Assembly (NCBI GenBank): GCA_018340375.1
Contig: JAFFJZ010000007.1
Location: forward strand, 5,580,001 to 5,644,000
Reading direction: 5' to 3'
Source: Gonatopus flavifemur
Lineage: Eukaryota; Arthropoda; Insecta; Hymenoptera; Dryinidae
Length of the DNA: 64,000 nucleotides
Shown: positions 1 to 10,603 of the stretch, piece after piece
Numbering within the stretch: position 1 is the first letter of the stretch
Layout of the letters: every line of letters starts with the position of its first letter
Program-made: the position numbers and the translations under genes
Notes under the pieces: generated by a model
Seen by the model: only the letters and a program-made list of their open reading frames with translations
What the model was told of the DNA's origin: nothing
Databases searched by the model: none

Positions 1-236
1 TATCAGGGTATCGATATTTCAAAAACAAGTTTTGTCCAAGGAATCACTCACGTAAATTAATAGGCATACGAAGAATGCCGAAGTATGTTGTAGGGGAATA
101 CATGTGATTTTATAACTTTATCTGTTGTGTAAATAATTTATCGTTTCAACGGTGTCACGCGAGGTAATATCTATCATTCCATAACTTCCCTATATTATCG
201 GATGATTTCTGGAAAACTAAAAAATTCATCATCCAA

Positions 237-473
237 TCATTGATGATTTATATGCACAAGATTTGTAGTTATGTGAATCGACCGCATGGAACACGGAACA
301 GGAATATCATTATCTAGCCAATTATTAGTTAGAATACAGCTACAATACCTCCTTGATTCTTCATAAATCTCACAGGCAATCCTTGTGAAGCTGTTGGAAC
401 ATTTTGAATTGAAACCTATGTACTTCTGATATCTTTCAAAATCCTCTATGAGATTCTTCAAGTCACATCTCAT
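237..473 (-). CDS. Possible exon of an unrecognised Cys-rich protein
   Basis: An open frame of 78 codons runs opposite to and about 60 bp upstream of the receptor-like exon at 533. The product is Cys-rich (seven Cys), including a CSC pair, but I recognise no family. It has no clear splice signals and could be chance. It is listed only because it lies head-to-head with the best host-gene candidate in the window. Confidence 0.12.
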   Translation of the reverse strand: MRCDLKNLIEDFERYQKYIGFNSKCSNSFTRIACEIYEESRRYCSCILTNNWLDNDIPVPCSMRSIHITTNLVHINHQ

Positions 474-532
474 ATTTTCAATTGTAATTGATCCAAAACG
501 TACATTTTGACATACGAAACAATCGGAAGAAA

Positions 533-920
533 ATGCTGTCTAAATTTTTCATCGTGTTAACGATAATATATTCATACACACATGCTTTGCAAAACATAGA
601 CAAATTTGCAAAGACCTACTTTCTCAGCAAAAATGTCAAACAAGTGGTATTTTTTTCATGTTGGAACAATATGGGTAGGTATTCAATTATTTGATGAACA
701 TTCCACTGATTTCATATCACATCACTATTGAACGGAATCAACTGTTTTGTTCGCAGAGCGGAACATATCTTATTGGGGAACATTATTATCTGATATGGAA
801 AGCTCGTACATACGTATAGAAGAAAATTTACCATTGAATTCCATACTGAAGGTGAATTATTATTCACTTGGTATCTTTCTCGATCTAGACTGTCCAGAAA
901 GTGATATTGTATTCAACGAG
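533..920 (+). CDS. Partial ionotropic-receptor-like gene, exons 1-2
   Basis: Two exons splice in phase: 533-674 and 757-920, with an 82-bp intron (donor GTAGGT at 675, acceptor TTCGCAG ending at 756). Exon 1 starts at ATG 533 and encodes a hydrophobic signal-peptide-like N-terminus (MLSKFFIVLTIIYSYTHALQ) followed by VVFFSCW. Exon 2 carries SLGIFLDLDCPESDIVFNE and ends in phase 0 at a good donor (GTAAGG, 921). The segment VVFFSCW plus a GIFLDLDCP-type block is what I associate with the extracellular N-terminus of insect ionotropic receptors of the IR75 kind, which are chemosensory ligand-gated channel subunits in sensory cilia. That is family memory, not an alignment. I found no exon 3, no ligand-binding lobes and no channel pore in the next kilobases, so this is either a gene with a long TE-filled intron or a fragment. 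Confidence 0.45.
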
Positions 921-1526
921 GTAAGGAGATGCATGATTCCAAATGTATTCTGAATATATTCCAAAGAAACATGGAGGTTCCAGAACTGTTCAATAAATGT
1001 GCATTGAACGTCTGAACATTTGAAGATCCTGTAAACATGAATTGACGTATGTATAAAAAATTAGTTTCTCAGTTCCCGAAAAATACAGTTATTATTAGAA
1101 ACTCATCTATGCGCATTCTACCCTCTCAAGTCATCAGGTTGGAAAAATGACATAAAATTAATTTGAATAACCTTTGCCAATTGATAGGCACAAAGCTTCC
1201 TCGTTTCTGTCCAAGCAGCATCCCTACAAACAATGATTACTGGCGTTTCAATGGGCCGCTGATGGTTCGGCAATGCCATTGAAGAGCCGTCACTGGCCCT
1301 TTGAAACGCCAGCAGTTATGTGCGTTGGGATCTGAGCTAGAGATGGGCGATCTCGATTCAATTTCGATGAAAATCGATCTTTTGATCTGGATTTGTCGAT
1401 TTTTTTAATCGAATTTTATGCACTCGGTGTTTTCAAAAATCGATTCTTCCCATCGATTTCTTGATCTGATTCATTGAGGATAATGACAGTAGTTGATTGT
1501 GCTGGAAGTTCAATTTGAAAACAATA
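921..1526. other. Non-coding stretch with a small foldback
   Basis: No convincing exon is seen after the donor at 921. An inverted repeat at 1240-1312 is listed separately. Confidence 0.5.
1240..1312. repeat. Short foldback (18-bp arms)
   Basis: The arm CTGGCGTTTCAATGGGCC (1240-1257) is answered by GGCCCTTTGAAACGCCAG (1295-1312) with one mismatch, leaving a 37-bp loop. It is probably the core of a degraded hairpin MITE. Confidence 0.6.
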
Positions 1527-1762
1527 CACAGAGAAAAGTACGGTAACGGTTACTATAAAGAACAGTAATTTGGTGACAAATATTTCAAAACTGTAATATA
1601 AGTATCCCATGCAGAATCGGAGTGAATACAAAACCTGTTCACATTACCATGGAAAGAATAGTTGAGAATCGTAATGGTCGCCAAATCGCGAATCATCACT
1701 CAATTTCTATCGCGATGAGAACTAGAGCAAATGTTCATCAGTGCCATATACTTATCTCCGTG
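1527..1762. mobile_element. Degenerate TA-flanked MITE
   Basis: It starts CACAGAGAAAAG just after TA (1525-1526) and ends CTTATCTCCGTG just before TA (1763-1764). The subterminal GGTAACGGTTACT resembles the elements at 4732 and 9435. It has no coding capacity. Confidence 0.45.
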
Positions 1763-1764
1763 TA

Positions 1765-3040
1765 GAGCCTTCAGCGATTTCCCATAACTCTCCTTTTCCA
1801 TATTCATACCAAGAGAAATTTGCCGATCAAAATCACTGGTTTTTGTCATAAAATGGGGGATACACTTGACATGAGGTTACAAATTAATGGGGAATACTAG
1901 TAATTTCATAACGTTATTTTGACCGGAAAAAAACTTTTATCGCCACCAACGTCGAACATGATTATGAGTGATCACGACCCTTGCTTCCCAAGTGAGACAA
2001 GAGGTTAAAGATGCTGAGAACGTGTTTGAAAAATCGTACGAACATGCTTAGAACATCCAAATGAGACTATTTCCAATAATTATATGCTATAAACCTTCAC
2101 GGAATATCTTCAAGAATCCATTCAAATAGTCTTATTTGCATATTCACTCCACATTCATAGAATGATCATAACATATTTGAGAAGTTCTTATAGTACTCAG
2201 GCTTCTCCGAAGCTACGGAACATTCTTTAAAATTGTACGATCTTCAATTTATATCAATCTCACCAATTGGAAGTTTTAGTTTTTCAAATTGAGTCCTCAG
2301 AAACTACTGTTTTTCAACATGAATTCTCACTGGTTTGAACTTTGAAACCCCATAGTATGAAAAATTACTGGTTTCACAAATCAATTTGTGATCTCATGTC
2401 AAGCATATAATATTGTTGGGTGTAATATCCCTCGTCGAATGGGGGAACCAGTAATTTTGAATGATGAATTTCTCTTAGTGTAGGAGAAAGGTGTCTTGAT
2501 GTCCACATCACCTCCAATGAACCACCATATCTTATTGCATGAGTGAGAAATTCAGATTCCTTATAATCATACAGCGATAATTTCACATTGATGAACTTCA
2601 TCACTGTATGACAAGAATTAATTCAACTATCTTCCCCTTGCAATGTAAGGTGGTGGTCAATCCAAGGCAAAGGTCTAATCAAGGCAACTCTCCCTTATAT
2701 TGCTATGCGCGTGACATCTTTAGGAGGATGGAAAAACCCGAGCAGTAATCTTTACTCTACACTGGAAAGGAACTCAACAAACACGACGTCTAAAACTTGA
2801 CAAAATATATTGCTAAGACGTATTTTAGATATCCAATAGATGGACTTTGAAGTTGTTGAGAAATGAACCAAAATTGCTGTGACTTCCCATTCGCATCTTG
2901 GGCAAAATGGTCAGAGATGGATAGGAGAGAAATGAAAAACTAAATATCAATTTATTTTATGTACATGAAGGTTGAATGAATTATAGAACCGAATTTCGTA
3001 CCAAAAGTTCTTGCGAGGAGAGTAGAGTATCCCCACTTCT
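1765..3040. other. Non-coding, nothing recognised
   Basis: AT-rich sequence with no supported exon. An open frame at 2374-2604 (-) has no recognisable motif and lacks supporting splice sites. Confidence 0.4.
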
Positions 3041-3286
3041 GAGTATTGCAAGAAGTATCAGGAGGGAACATAACGGTAGAAGGGGTAGAAATTATTGAAA
3101 CAGAAACTCACACCCTCAAGACCATCTTTCTTATGGCTCCAACCAACAGAAGTTCTGTTTCCAAAAGTATGATTCACTTATTACTTTCAGAATTGGGGAA
3201 TCAGAAAGTAAATCTTGGGGGTGTGAGTTTCCGTTGCGTCCCTACCACCGCTATGTTTCCTCCTGATACTCTTTGGAGTATTGAGT
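3041..3286. repeat. Imperfect foldback, arms about 75-80 bp
   Basis: Arms 3041-3120 and 3214-3286 are reverse complements with small indels (AGTATCAGGAGG at the left, CCTCCTGATACT at the right, and AAACTCACACCC against GGGTGTGAGTTT nearer the loop). A 100-codon open frame overlapping it is explained by the repeat rather than by a gene. Confidence 0.6.
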
Positions 3287-3289
3287 CTT

Positions 3290-4731
3290 TCGGCTTCATT
3301 TCCACTCCATATTGCCACATGTTACGACGATTGAGAGAACTACTGTAGCAGAGGTTCCCGAGCAGACTATAATAGAAAGAATATGTATTGTAGATTGCGA
3401 AAACATGTTATATTTTTCCGTATAATCAATACTTTTTACATATAAATTGCACAATAAAGACACATACAGACGCGCTCATATTCCATGAAACATGATGAAA
3501 ACCGATAGAATTTTATCGTAAATTGACAATTTAGTCATCGTGAAACTCTGTTTCAGAAACCGCATTGAAACCAGATGGGGAATTTTCATCGTTTTCTGAT
3601 GGAAATTTATAGCAGGGTAGATATGTTCACAATCTGTGCATTGAAGTGCTTCGAGGAACACTTTTTTTCCAAATTGATTTCCTCATCTTCCAAAAAATTG
3701 GGTCTTGTACTCCTCTATCTGGAACTCAGTGGAATTATAGAAATTATATGCATATGAAATTCTATAGTTATGATGTTTTGTTCAATATTCTATCATATCC
3801 ACTCCCTCAAATAAAAGTTATGACATACAGTTGCGTGCTTCAAAGGAGTGGCTGAACAGAAATTTTAATGATTTCAAACATACGAACATGGGAATCACAA
3901 CTGTGAGAAATCCTTATTTCTTAGTTTTTCATCGTCCATTAAAGTCACGATTCTACTTTTTTTCTGATGGTTTAGAATAATACAAATCACTCAAATGCTT
4001 TAGAACTCTCCGTGAAAAAGCAGGCCTAATCCTGTTGATCCATGATACTTCTCAAGCACCCCAATGGTTTATATTATTTTGATACATCGGAGGAAGTACA
4101 ATTATGGCTATGATGAACGACACTGGTCAACAGCCATTTTGGTGTCTGAGGTTTGAGAAATGATCGGGAGTACATTTAGAGCACTGAATTGGGGAAAATC
4201 GTATTCGTTGGATCAGCTCGTTTTTTTATGATTTCTGATAGATAAAATTCCAGGATTATGAACATTATATATGAAAATGATGTATGAGAGATGATAGAGA
4301 GTGCGCTCATCCAAGGGATCTGAAATTTGCTCCGTACCCTGGTCAAAACAACTGAATAAACCAAAAAAAAAAAATTCTACCCACGACTACTCACGACCTA
4401 CTATGTATTTTTGTCTCGTTAATTACGGCAAAGAAACTAAACACCATTTGTTCGCATCATTTCCGAATCAACGCATTCAATAACTTGAGTATTGTTCTCA
4501 TATCCCATCAATCAACTTACTTAGGTCAACTTCAAGCTGTAATGAAACAAACGATTTCATCAATTTTCCGCAATTCGAAAATTGGATTTTTTAGGTGCCG
4601 TTTCGTATTTGGGGAAACAATTCACTTGAAATCCAATATCCGATTCATCAAGAGCTGGACCAAAAACAAAATGAAGATTATTTCGAAATAATCCGAACAT
4701 TCGATACATCCTATGAATTTGTGAACACCTA
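3290..4731. other. Non-coding, nothing recognised
   Basis: AT-rich DNA with short unsupported open frames on both strands. No motif, repeat or RNA gene was seen. Confidence 0.4.
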
Positions 4732-4982
4732 CACGGAAAAAAGAAAACAGCAATGGTTACTGTGAATCGCAGTAATTCATTGAAAACAAATGAAGAATCA
4801 AATTCACGCCGTTCATTACTGCGTCTCCCAGTAACCGTTAATGTCCACGCAGCATTGACGAATTTCATTGCAGTACACATCACTGTGATCGCGCTCATCT
4901 CTTTCATCCAAGCGTGTTTTCATTTGTTTTTCAACTGATTGCTGTTATGGACAGTAACCAGTACTGTTTTCTTCTTTCCGTG
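4732..4982. mobile_element. TA-flanked MITE, CACGG...CCGTG termini
   Basis: 251 bp. The left end CACGGAAAAAAGAAAACAG and the right end CTGTTTTCTTCTTTCCGTG form terminal inverted repeats. It is flanked by TA (4730-4731 and 4983-4984). The subterminal motif GGTTACTGT / ACAGTAACC is present at both ends. The four open frames inside are incidental. Confidence 0.75.
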
Positions 4983-4989
4983 TACCCTG

Positions 4990-5137
4990 GTGAAAAGTGA
5001 ACATATATGGCCCATACGTAAGCCATACATAATCCATAATATAATCCATATATGGTCCAGATATGAAAACGTGTGGAATGATATATAATCCATATACAAT
5101 CCATATATGACCATATATGATCCATACATAATGCATA
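4990..5137. repeat. CATATATG-type degenerate short repeats (left block)
   Basis: About ten degenerate copies of a CCATATATGA-like word, some inverted. The same words resume at 6503-6700 on the far side of the palindrome, so the palindrome sits inside this low-complexity sequence. Related words recur at 14938-14990. Confidence 0.6.
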
Positions 5138-6502
5138 TACAGGGTGTCCCATTTTAATCTTTAAATGCAAATATCTCAAAAACATGCATCTTGAACCACA
5201 AGTACTTCATACCAAAGTTGTTATACGAAGAGGGGGCCACAAAACTGCGATATCAGTTCCATCATAGATGGCGTTATGATCGATTGAAATGGGGTCAACG
5301 TCATTTTTTTAAACGGGAAACCCCACTTTTCATTGCATATCTTGATTCTACGCAAAAAACTGAGTAACTTTTGCTTGAAACGTTTTTCTAAATTTTTGAA
5401 GATGGCGCCACAATCGATGAAAAATAAAGTCTATGAAACAATATGCGGATATCTTGTGGAATGCATCCAAGAGCCGAAATATCTCATTCGAATGTTGTTG
5501 TTAAGAGAGGGGACGACACAATGGCGATATTAGTTCCATAGTAGATGGCGCTGTGGTCTGTAAAAATGAGGTCAACTTCAATTTTTCAAATGGAAACTCT
5601 TACTTTTTATCGCATATCATGAATCTACGCTAGCAAATGAGGAAGTTTTGTTTGAAACATTTTTCCTGGATTCTTGAAGATGGAAACGGTGGAAAATGAG
5701 GTTGATGGAAAAGTTCTACTGCATTATGTGTGAAGCAACGCTCAACAAACCCGATCGCGCAACCTCCTCGGGGTGCACATTGAGTAACGCTAATGCCGAC
5801 GGCCTACTGATGAGCGAGGGAGGAGGGGGAGGGGGTAATATGGGAATTTGTTACACCGCAGTCCTCGGAAGATGAAAACAAAACTTTTAAGAGTTGAGCG
5901 TTCCTTTACACATAATGCAGTGGAACTTTCTCATCAACCTCATTTCGCACCGTTTCCATCTTCAAGAATCCAGGAAAAATGTTTCAAACAAGACTTCCTC
6001 ATTTGCTAGCGTAGATTCATGATATGCGATAAAAAGTAAGAGTTTCCATTTGAAAAATTGAAGTTGACATCATTTTTACCGACCACAGCGCCATCTACTA
6101 TGGAACTGATATCGCCATTGTGTCGTCCCCTCTCTTAACAACAACATTCGAATGAGATATTTCGGCTCTTGGATGCATTCCACAAGATATCCGCATATTG
6201 TTTCATAGACTTGATTTTTCATCGATTGTGGTGCCATCTTCAAAAATTTAGAAAAACGTTTCAAACAAAAGTTACTCAGTTTTTTGCTTAGAATCAAGAT
6301 ATGCAATAAAAAGTGGGGGTTCCCGTCTAAAAAAATAATGTTGACCCCATTTTAATCGATCATAACGCCATCTATGAGGAAACTGATATCGTAGTTTTGG
6401 GGCCCCCTCTTTGTATAACAACTTTGGTATGAAGTACTTTTGGTTTAAGATGCATGTTTTTGAGATATTTGCATTTAAAGATTAAAATGGACACCCTGTA
6501 TA
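5138..6502. mobile_element. 1.36-kb foldback element, arms about 610 bp
   Basis: The left arm (5138-5746) and right arm (5893-6502) are reverse complements over their whole length with few differences. They are bounded by TATACAGGGTGTCCCATTTT and AAAATGGACACCCTGTATA, and the central loop is about 146 bp with a G-rich block. Identical open frames at 5333-5533 (+) and 6076-6306 (-) arise because the arms mirror each other; no protein family is recognised. Ends of the type ACAGGGTGTCC are, from memory, common on insect repeats, but I do not assign a superfamily. Confidence 0.8.
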
Positions 6503-6700
6503 ATCCATGTGTGCAGAATATTTCATATGTGGCGGATTTTTGTACATATGCGAAACAATCTCGCATTCATGGGTCATATATGGATTAGTTATGAATTATA
6601 TATGGGTCATACTAGGATCCAATATAGATAATGTACGGATTATATATGGCCATATATGAATTTTATATGGATCACATATGATTTTCATATGTTCTTACAT
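6503..6700. repeat. CATATATG-type degenerate short repeats (right block)
   Basis: Continuation of the 4990-5137 repeat after the palindrome, with words such as CATATATGGATTAG and CCATATATGAA. Confidence 0.55.
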
Positions 6701-7287
6701 GATTTATTCCTACTAGGGTATATATTTCAATTCCACTCAGAAGTAAGGATGAATTTGTCCCTACCTAAAGGGAATTTGAACTTTCACCGAAGCTACCAAC
6801 CTATAACACCTACCTACTTGACCTCTCAGCTATCTTAACACGTTGTTCCTTGAGCTAATATTGTTACTGATATCGTAGAGGTGATCGGGAGTTTGATCAC
6901 GCATGCGCCATTCTGTTTCGGTTGATTTCCGTGTAGACGCAAGAAAACTGTTTCTATGCATTTCCGCACGAATATACTTGGGAGTAGTCAAGTTTACTGA
7001 CCGCGTGAATGAAATTCCAATTACTTGGGTACATCTTGGGTTCCGATCTGTATACCTTTAATTATGAGAAATCGGAAATGGAATTCTGGAGTATTCGAAA
7101 TTGTGTATCATTTTTATTTACACACAAATGCGATGGTTGGAAACTTTCCAAACCACCTATTCTAATATGCAATTTCCTGAAGAACACGATCCCGGGGTTT
7201 TCATCCACGTGGATTGATATTTTAAACGAATTGTTGAAACAATAATTGTTTAAACAAATTGTCAAAATTTTTTTTCTCCGTGGATGT
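6701..7287. other. Non-coding; 3' flank of LINE 1
   Basis: No gene. About 6945-7005 weakly resembles 10085-10135 on the other side of LINE 1 (CGCACGAATATACTTGGGAG against CGGCACAATATATTTGAGGA), so the LINE may sit in older repeated DNA. Confidence 0.35.
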
Positions 7288-8925
7288 TCATCCTCCTCCC
7301 AGATATCCTATTTCCAATAGTTTCTTTCCCCGTAGGCCAAGCAGTTTCGCCATGGGCGTTAATGGGTCAAGTAAGCAGTATTCACAGAAAGCCTTGAGTA
7401 TCTTTTCCATTCCAGGAGTTGAGCTAGAGATCAGTACCATATCATCTGCGTAAGCTGATGAAATTATTTCTGTCAAGGGGGAGATGGATATTTCTACTAT
7501 TCCCTTTGAGATCAGTGAATTCTCTAGATCGGCCAGAAATAAAGCAAAAATAATAGGACTGAGAATTTCGCCTTGTAGAACGCCCTGTGTTATCCATATC
7601 AGCTTTGATTTACCCCTGTTACTTTTGACATGCATATTTGCTTTAGAATATAAACTTAGAAGTATTCTAATGATCTTAGAGCTTAGACCTTCCTTTTGTA
7701 GTTTTGACCACAGAATTTTATGATATATGGAGTCAAACGCCCTTCTCAAATCTATGAAAAGTGCGTAGAGCTTTCCTCCTTTTTCTTTAATCTGGATTTG
7801 TATGATTGAATTCAATGTGTATATATGATCTATACAGCTTCTTCCCTCCCTGAAGCCTGATTGATATTCTGGAATTTTTTTTACTCAGTCTCGCACCATT
7901 TCAAAATCCTTGAATATAGAATTTGGAAGAATATTTCAGCTATAGTGTTGATCAGCGAAATTGGTCGATAGTTAGCAGGATCGTTCTTTTCCCCTCTTTT
8001 ATGAATCATTCTAACCAGGACATCAGACCAGGCCCCAGGTACTCTGTCCATGAGCAGAATTTTGTTGAAGAAAACGTTGATGTAAAGGAGCCAATTATTA
8101 GGTAAGTTTCCATAAAATTCGCATGTGAATTCATCATCTCCAGGTGATTTATTTCTCTTACAATTCTGAATGCTCGAAGTTATTTCTTCGAAAGATATAT
8201 TCCCATTCAAAAAAGGAACATAGTTATCCGGGATTTTCCAGATGGAAGGGTCATTAGGTGGAAACAGATCTTTGAAAAATCTTTACCAATTATCCAAAGA
8301 TATGGGGTCATCTTGTGCTGGTGTATCTGACGGTGCCCTACCACTGATGAGTATAAAACCTCGTTCTTCCATGAAATCGAGTAATATATTGCCCCTTGAA
8401 TTTGTAAATTTATTAAAACCTTCCCTATGTTCAAGTAGATTCATCTTGTCTACAATTCCACAGTTACATAAGTTATTCAATTCACCAACACGGGAGTTGA
8501 AATCTCCCCCTATGATTATTTTATTATCAGGAAATCGATTTATCACGCTATTTAAAGATTCATCGTAGTCTGCTCAAATTTCTTTCAACTCTTCCGTTGG
8601 ACTTATATACATAATACTTATGACAGTTTAATAATCTTTCAATCGTAGGATAATATAATTTTCTGAGCAGCCTATGTTATCTGTCTTGTATATTCCGAAA
8701 TTTATGAAACATACAATACCGCCTTTCGCTCTTCCTTCCCTTGCTGTTTTTCTTGCCGGTGAAATGATGTCAACAAATCCATGCACTGTCATCGCTGTTG
8801 GTATATTCAAAGTGTTCTCCATCCAAGTTCCGTGAATACATACAATATCTGTTCTGTTGATCTTGTTACGGATGTCATCAATGTTTGAAATACCCGCTAC
8901 GTTCCAAAACAGGACATCATATGTT
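7288..8925 (-). pseudogene. LINE 1 ORF2: endonuclease and reverse transcriptase, broken
   Basis: The endonuclease begins near 8925 with LFWNVAGISNIDDI, then GRAKGG (about 8735) and IIGGDFNSRVGEL (about 8500), which are hallmarks of LINE apurinic endonucleases. The residue expected to be Glu in the ETW-like block reads HGTW, a probable loss of a catalytic acid. The text then jumps from GRAPSDTPAQ (about 8315) to DDPISLDNW, which in LINE 2 lies several hundred bases further on, so the end of the endonuclease and the linker are deleted. The RT follows: SPGDDEF, YRPISLIN (about 7965), FIDLRRAFDS (motif A, about 7740), GVLQGEILSP (about 7580) and YADDM (about 7445). Several stops and frame changes exclude function. 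Confidence 0.8.
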
Positions 8926-9016
8926 GATGAAGGAGTATCGATTATTTGTTATGTATTTGTATTATTTGAGACGTCTTTCGGAATGAGGAATTCCTCAATG
9001 TTTGTACCATTTTTTA

Positions 9017-9973
9017 TTAATTTCGAACGATAGTTGGAAGTACCTTTTTCCTTACGGTCTCTTTTGCGACTGCTGGTTGAGACTCGAGACAATATAGATG
9101 CATAACTACCTCCCCATCACTGTTTTCTTTATTAAGGGGTTTATTGATGACAGGGAGGGCACTATTCGCATCATATTCTATGGTATTGATTAGAAGCTTA
9201 TTGTTTTTCATCTCAGACTAAATGTTCCGCTGATCTAATAACTTTTTTGTATTTATCAATTTTCTCCTTTCTTCTCTCTGTTGGGAAGATAAATCGTTTG
9301 CTCTCGTGATTCCTTTTCTCATAAGTACTTCTCGGTTTTCAAATATCTTCCTTTTCTGAATAACTGAGTTGAAAATAATCAGTATGAGTCGTTTGTTTCC
9401 ATTCTTCCCGAGTCGCTTTACGTCCACGATCATACACTGAGAAAAGTGAACTGTAACCATTACCATGCGAAAATAGTGGTTGAATGACAGAATCAGGTTA
9501 TTTGGTATCCATTTTCATGTAAATAGTAACCATTCCTATGTGCATGAACATTGCTACGATTCTCTATAGTATCCGAAACCAAATTCGCGAAGTTGTCCCC
9601 TGACTACTATGTGTACATGGTAATCATTACATTCCACTTCTCTCAGTGTATGTTCCGGAATGTTTATTCCAAGTTCTCTCCATAACTGAACGATATAACT
9701 GAATAATTGTTTATTAATTCCATGGTTATCCACTACATTGTATAATATGATATTTTGAGCTCTTCCCTTACGATTTAAGAAGTCAATCTCTTCTCTCAAA
9801 TTGTTGAGATCTTTTAATTGTTGATTTTCGAGCTCCAACTGTGTTTGTTTTTGCTTCAAAGTTGATAGCTCTCCGATATGTTGTTGCACTGTCACATTTA
9901 AATTGGAAAACTTTTCACTGAGATCATGTTTCACGGATAATATTAGTTCTTTCAATTCCTCGTTGGTTGTCAT
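9017..9973 (-). pseudogene. LINE 1 ORF1, split by a MITE
   Basis: Starts at ATG 9973 (MTTNEELKELI). The first 75 residues are rich in heptad Leu/Gln/Lys and should form a coiled coil. A short RRM-like stretch follows (AQNIILYNVVDN), the layout of LINE ORF1 RNA-binding proteins. The frame is interrupted at about 9648 by the MITE at 9435-9648 and resumes as VDVKRLGKNGNKRLILIIF, then a Lys/Arg-rich segment to about 9218; 9017-9211 may be its C-terminus. ORF1 of LINE 2 starts the same way (MISNEELKSIL). Confidence 0.7.
9435..9648. mobile_element. MITE inserted in LINE 1 ORF1
   Basis: 214 bp, ends CACTGAGAAAAGTG... and ...CACTTCTCTCAGTG, flanked by TA on both sides (9433-9434, 9649-9650). The subterminal GTAACCATTACCATG is mirrored by CATGGTAATCATTAC. 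Removing the element and one TA rejoins the two halves of ORF1. Confidence 0.8.
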
Positions 9974-9974
9974 A

Positions 9975-10600
9975 GTTCCAGTTGTATGAATTTACACAGT
10001 TCTTTAATCTACACGGTAGCACTAGTAACGTAGGACACGTCTTATCTATACGACGACTCAAGAGAGCCAGTTTACATGTATTTTCGATCCATTTCGGCAC
10101 AATATATTTGAGGATAGTTACGTTTACTACGATTGGATGACTTTCAATCGCTCAGATACGTAGGAACCTCGAAAAATGTCTCCAAGTTATTGGGGAACGT
10201 TTCGTGTACACTATTCGTAACTGTTCTCAATCTCATTTGTGCGGAAATGAAGTTGGATCGCTTGGAAGATCTTTGCTTAGTTTTCAACGTAAACTCACGA
10301 GAGTCAGTCAAGTCACGAAATGCGAAAACATTTGTCAAAATCTCGTTTGCCATTATTCATAAGTAAACGGAACTACAACGGCACCGCAACTGCCCTCAAG
10401 TAATTGGAAGCCATTTTGTGTATACTATTCTCAACTGTTCCCAAGCTCATTCCAACGAAAATGCAGTTGAAATGCACGGAAACAGTGTTCTTCTAAATTT
10501 TCGGAAATGAAACGGATTTCGCAACAATTTTATGTGGTCTTTATTGTTTGGATCAACAGATCTGTACAATGGAGTTACACACTGAAGCAGGGTTCATAAA
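9975..10600. repeat. Degenerate direct repeats between LINEs 1 and 2
   Basis: No gene. A segment near 10203-10255 (GTGTACACTATTCGTAACTG) recurs at 10417-10469 (GTGTATACTATTCTCAACTG), about 214 bp apart. The similarity is diverged and short. Confidence 0.4.
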
Positions 10601-10603
10601 CAT

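Larger units (their letters stand above)
7288..9973 (-). mobile_element. LINE 1: non-LTR retrotransposon, internally deleted
   Basis: A minus-strand element with ORF1 at the 5' side (9973) followed by an apurinic-type endonuclease and a reverse transcriptase. It is 3'-truncated just after RT motif C (YADD) near 7288 and has an internal deletion near 8285. A MITE interrupts ORF1. The domain order and RT motifs match LINEs 2-4 in this window. The clade was not assigned; it has a LINE endonuclease and no visible RNase H. Confidence 0.85.

Noticed and set aside
2374..2604. Minus-strand frame as an exon
   Set aside because: No splice consensus or family resemblance found.
4920..5185. Tyr/Trp/Met-rich overlapping frames
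   Set aside because: Produced by the CATATATG repeats; low complexity in three frames.
5333..5533. Open frame of 66 codons in the palindrome and its near-identical twin at 6076-6306 (-)
   Set aside because: The two frames mirror each other because the arms are inverted copies; no family, and codon content looks like repeat DNA.
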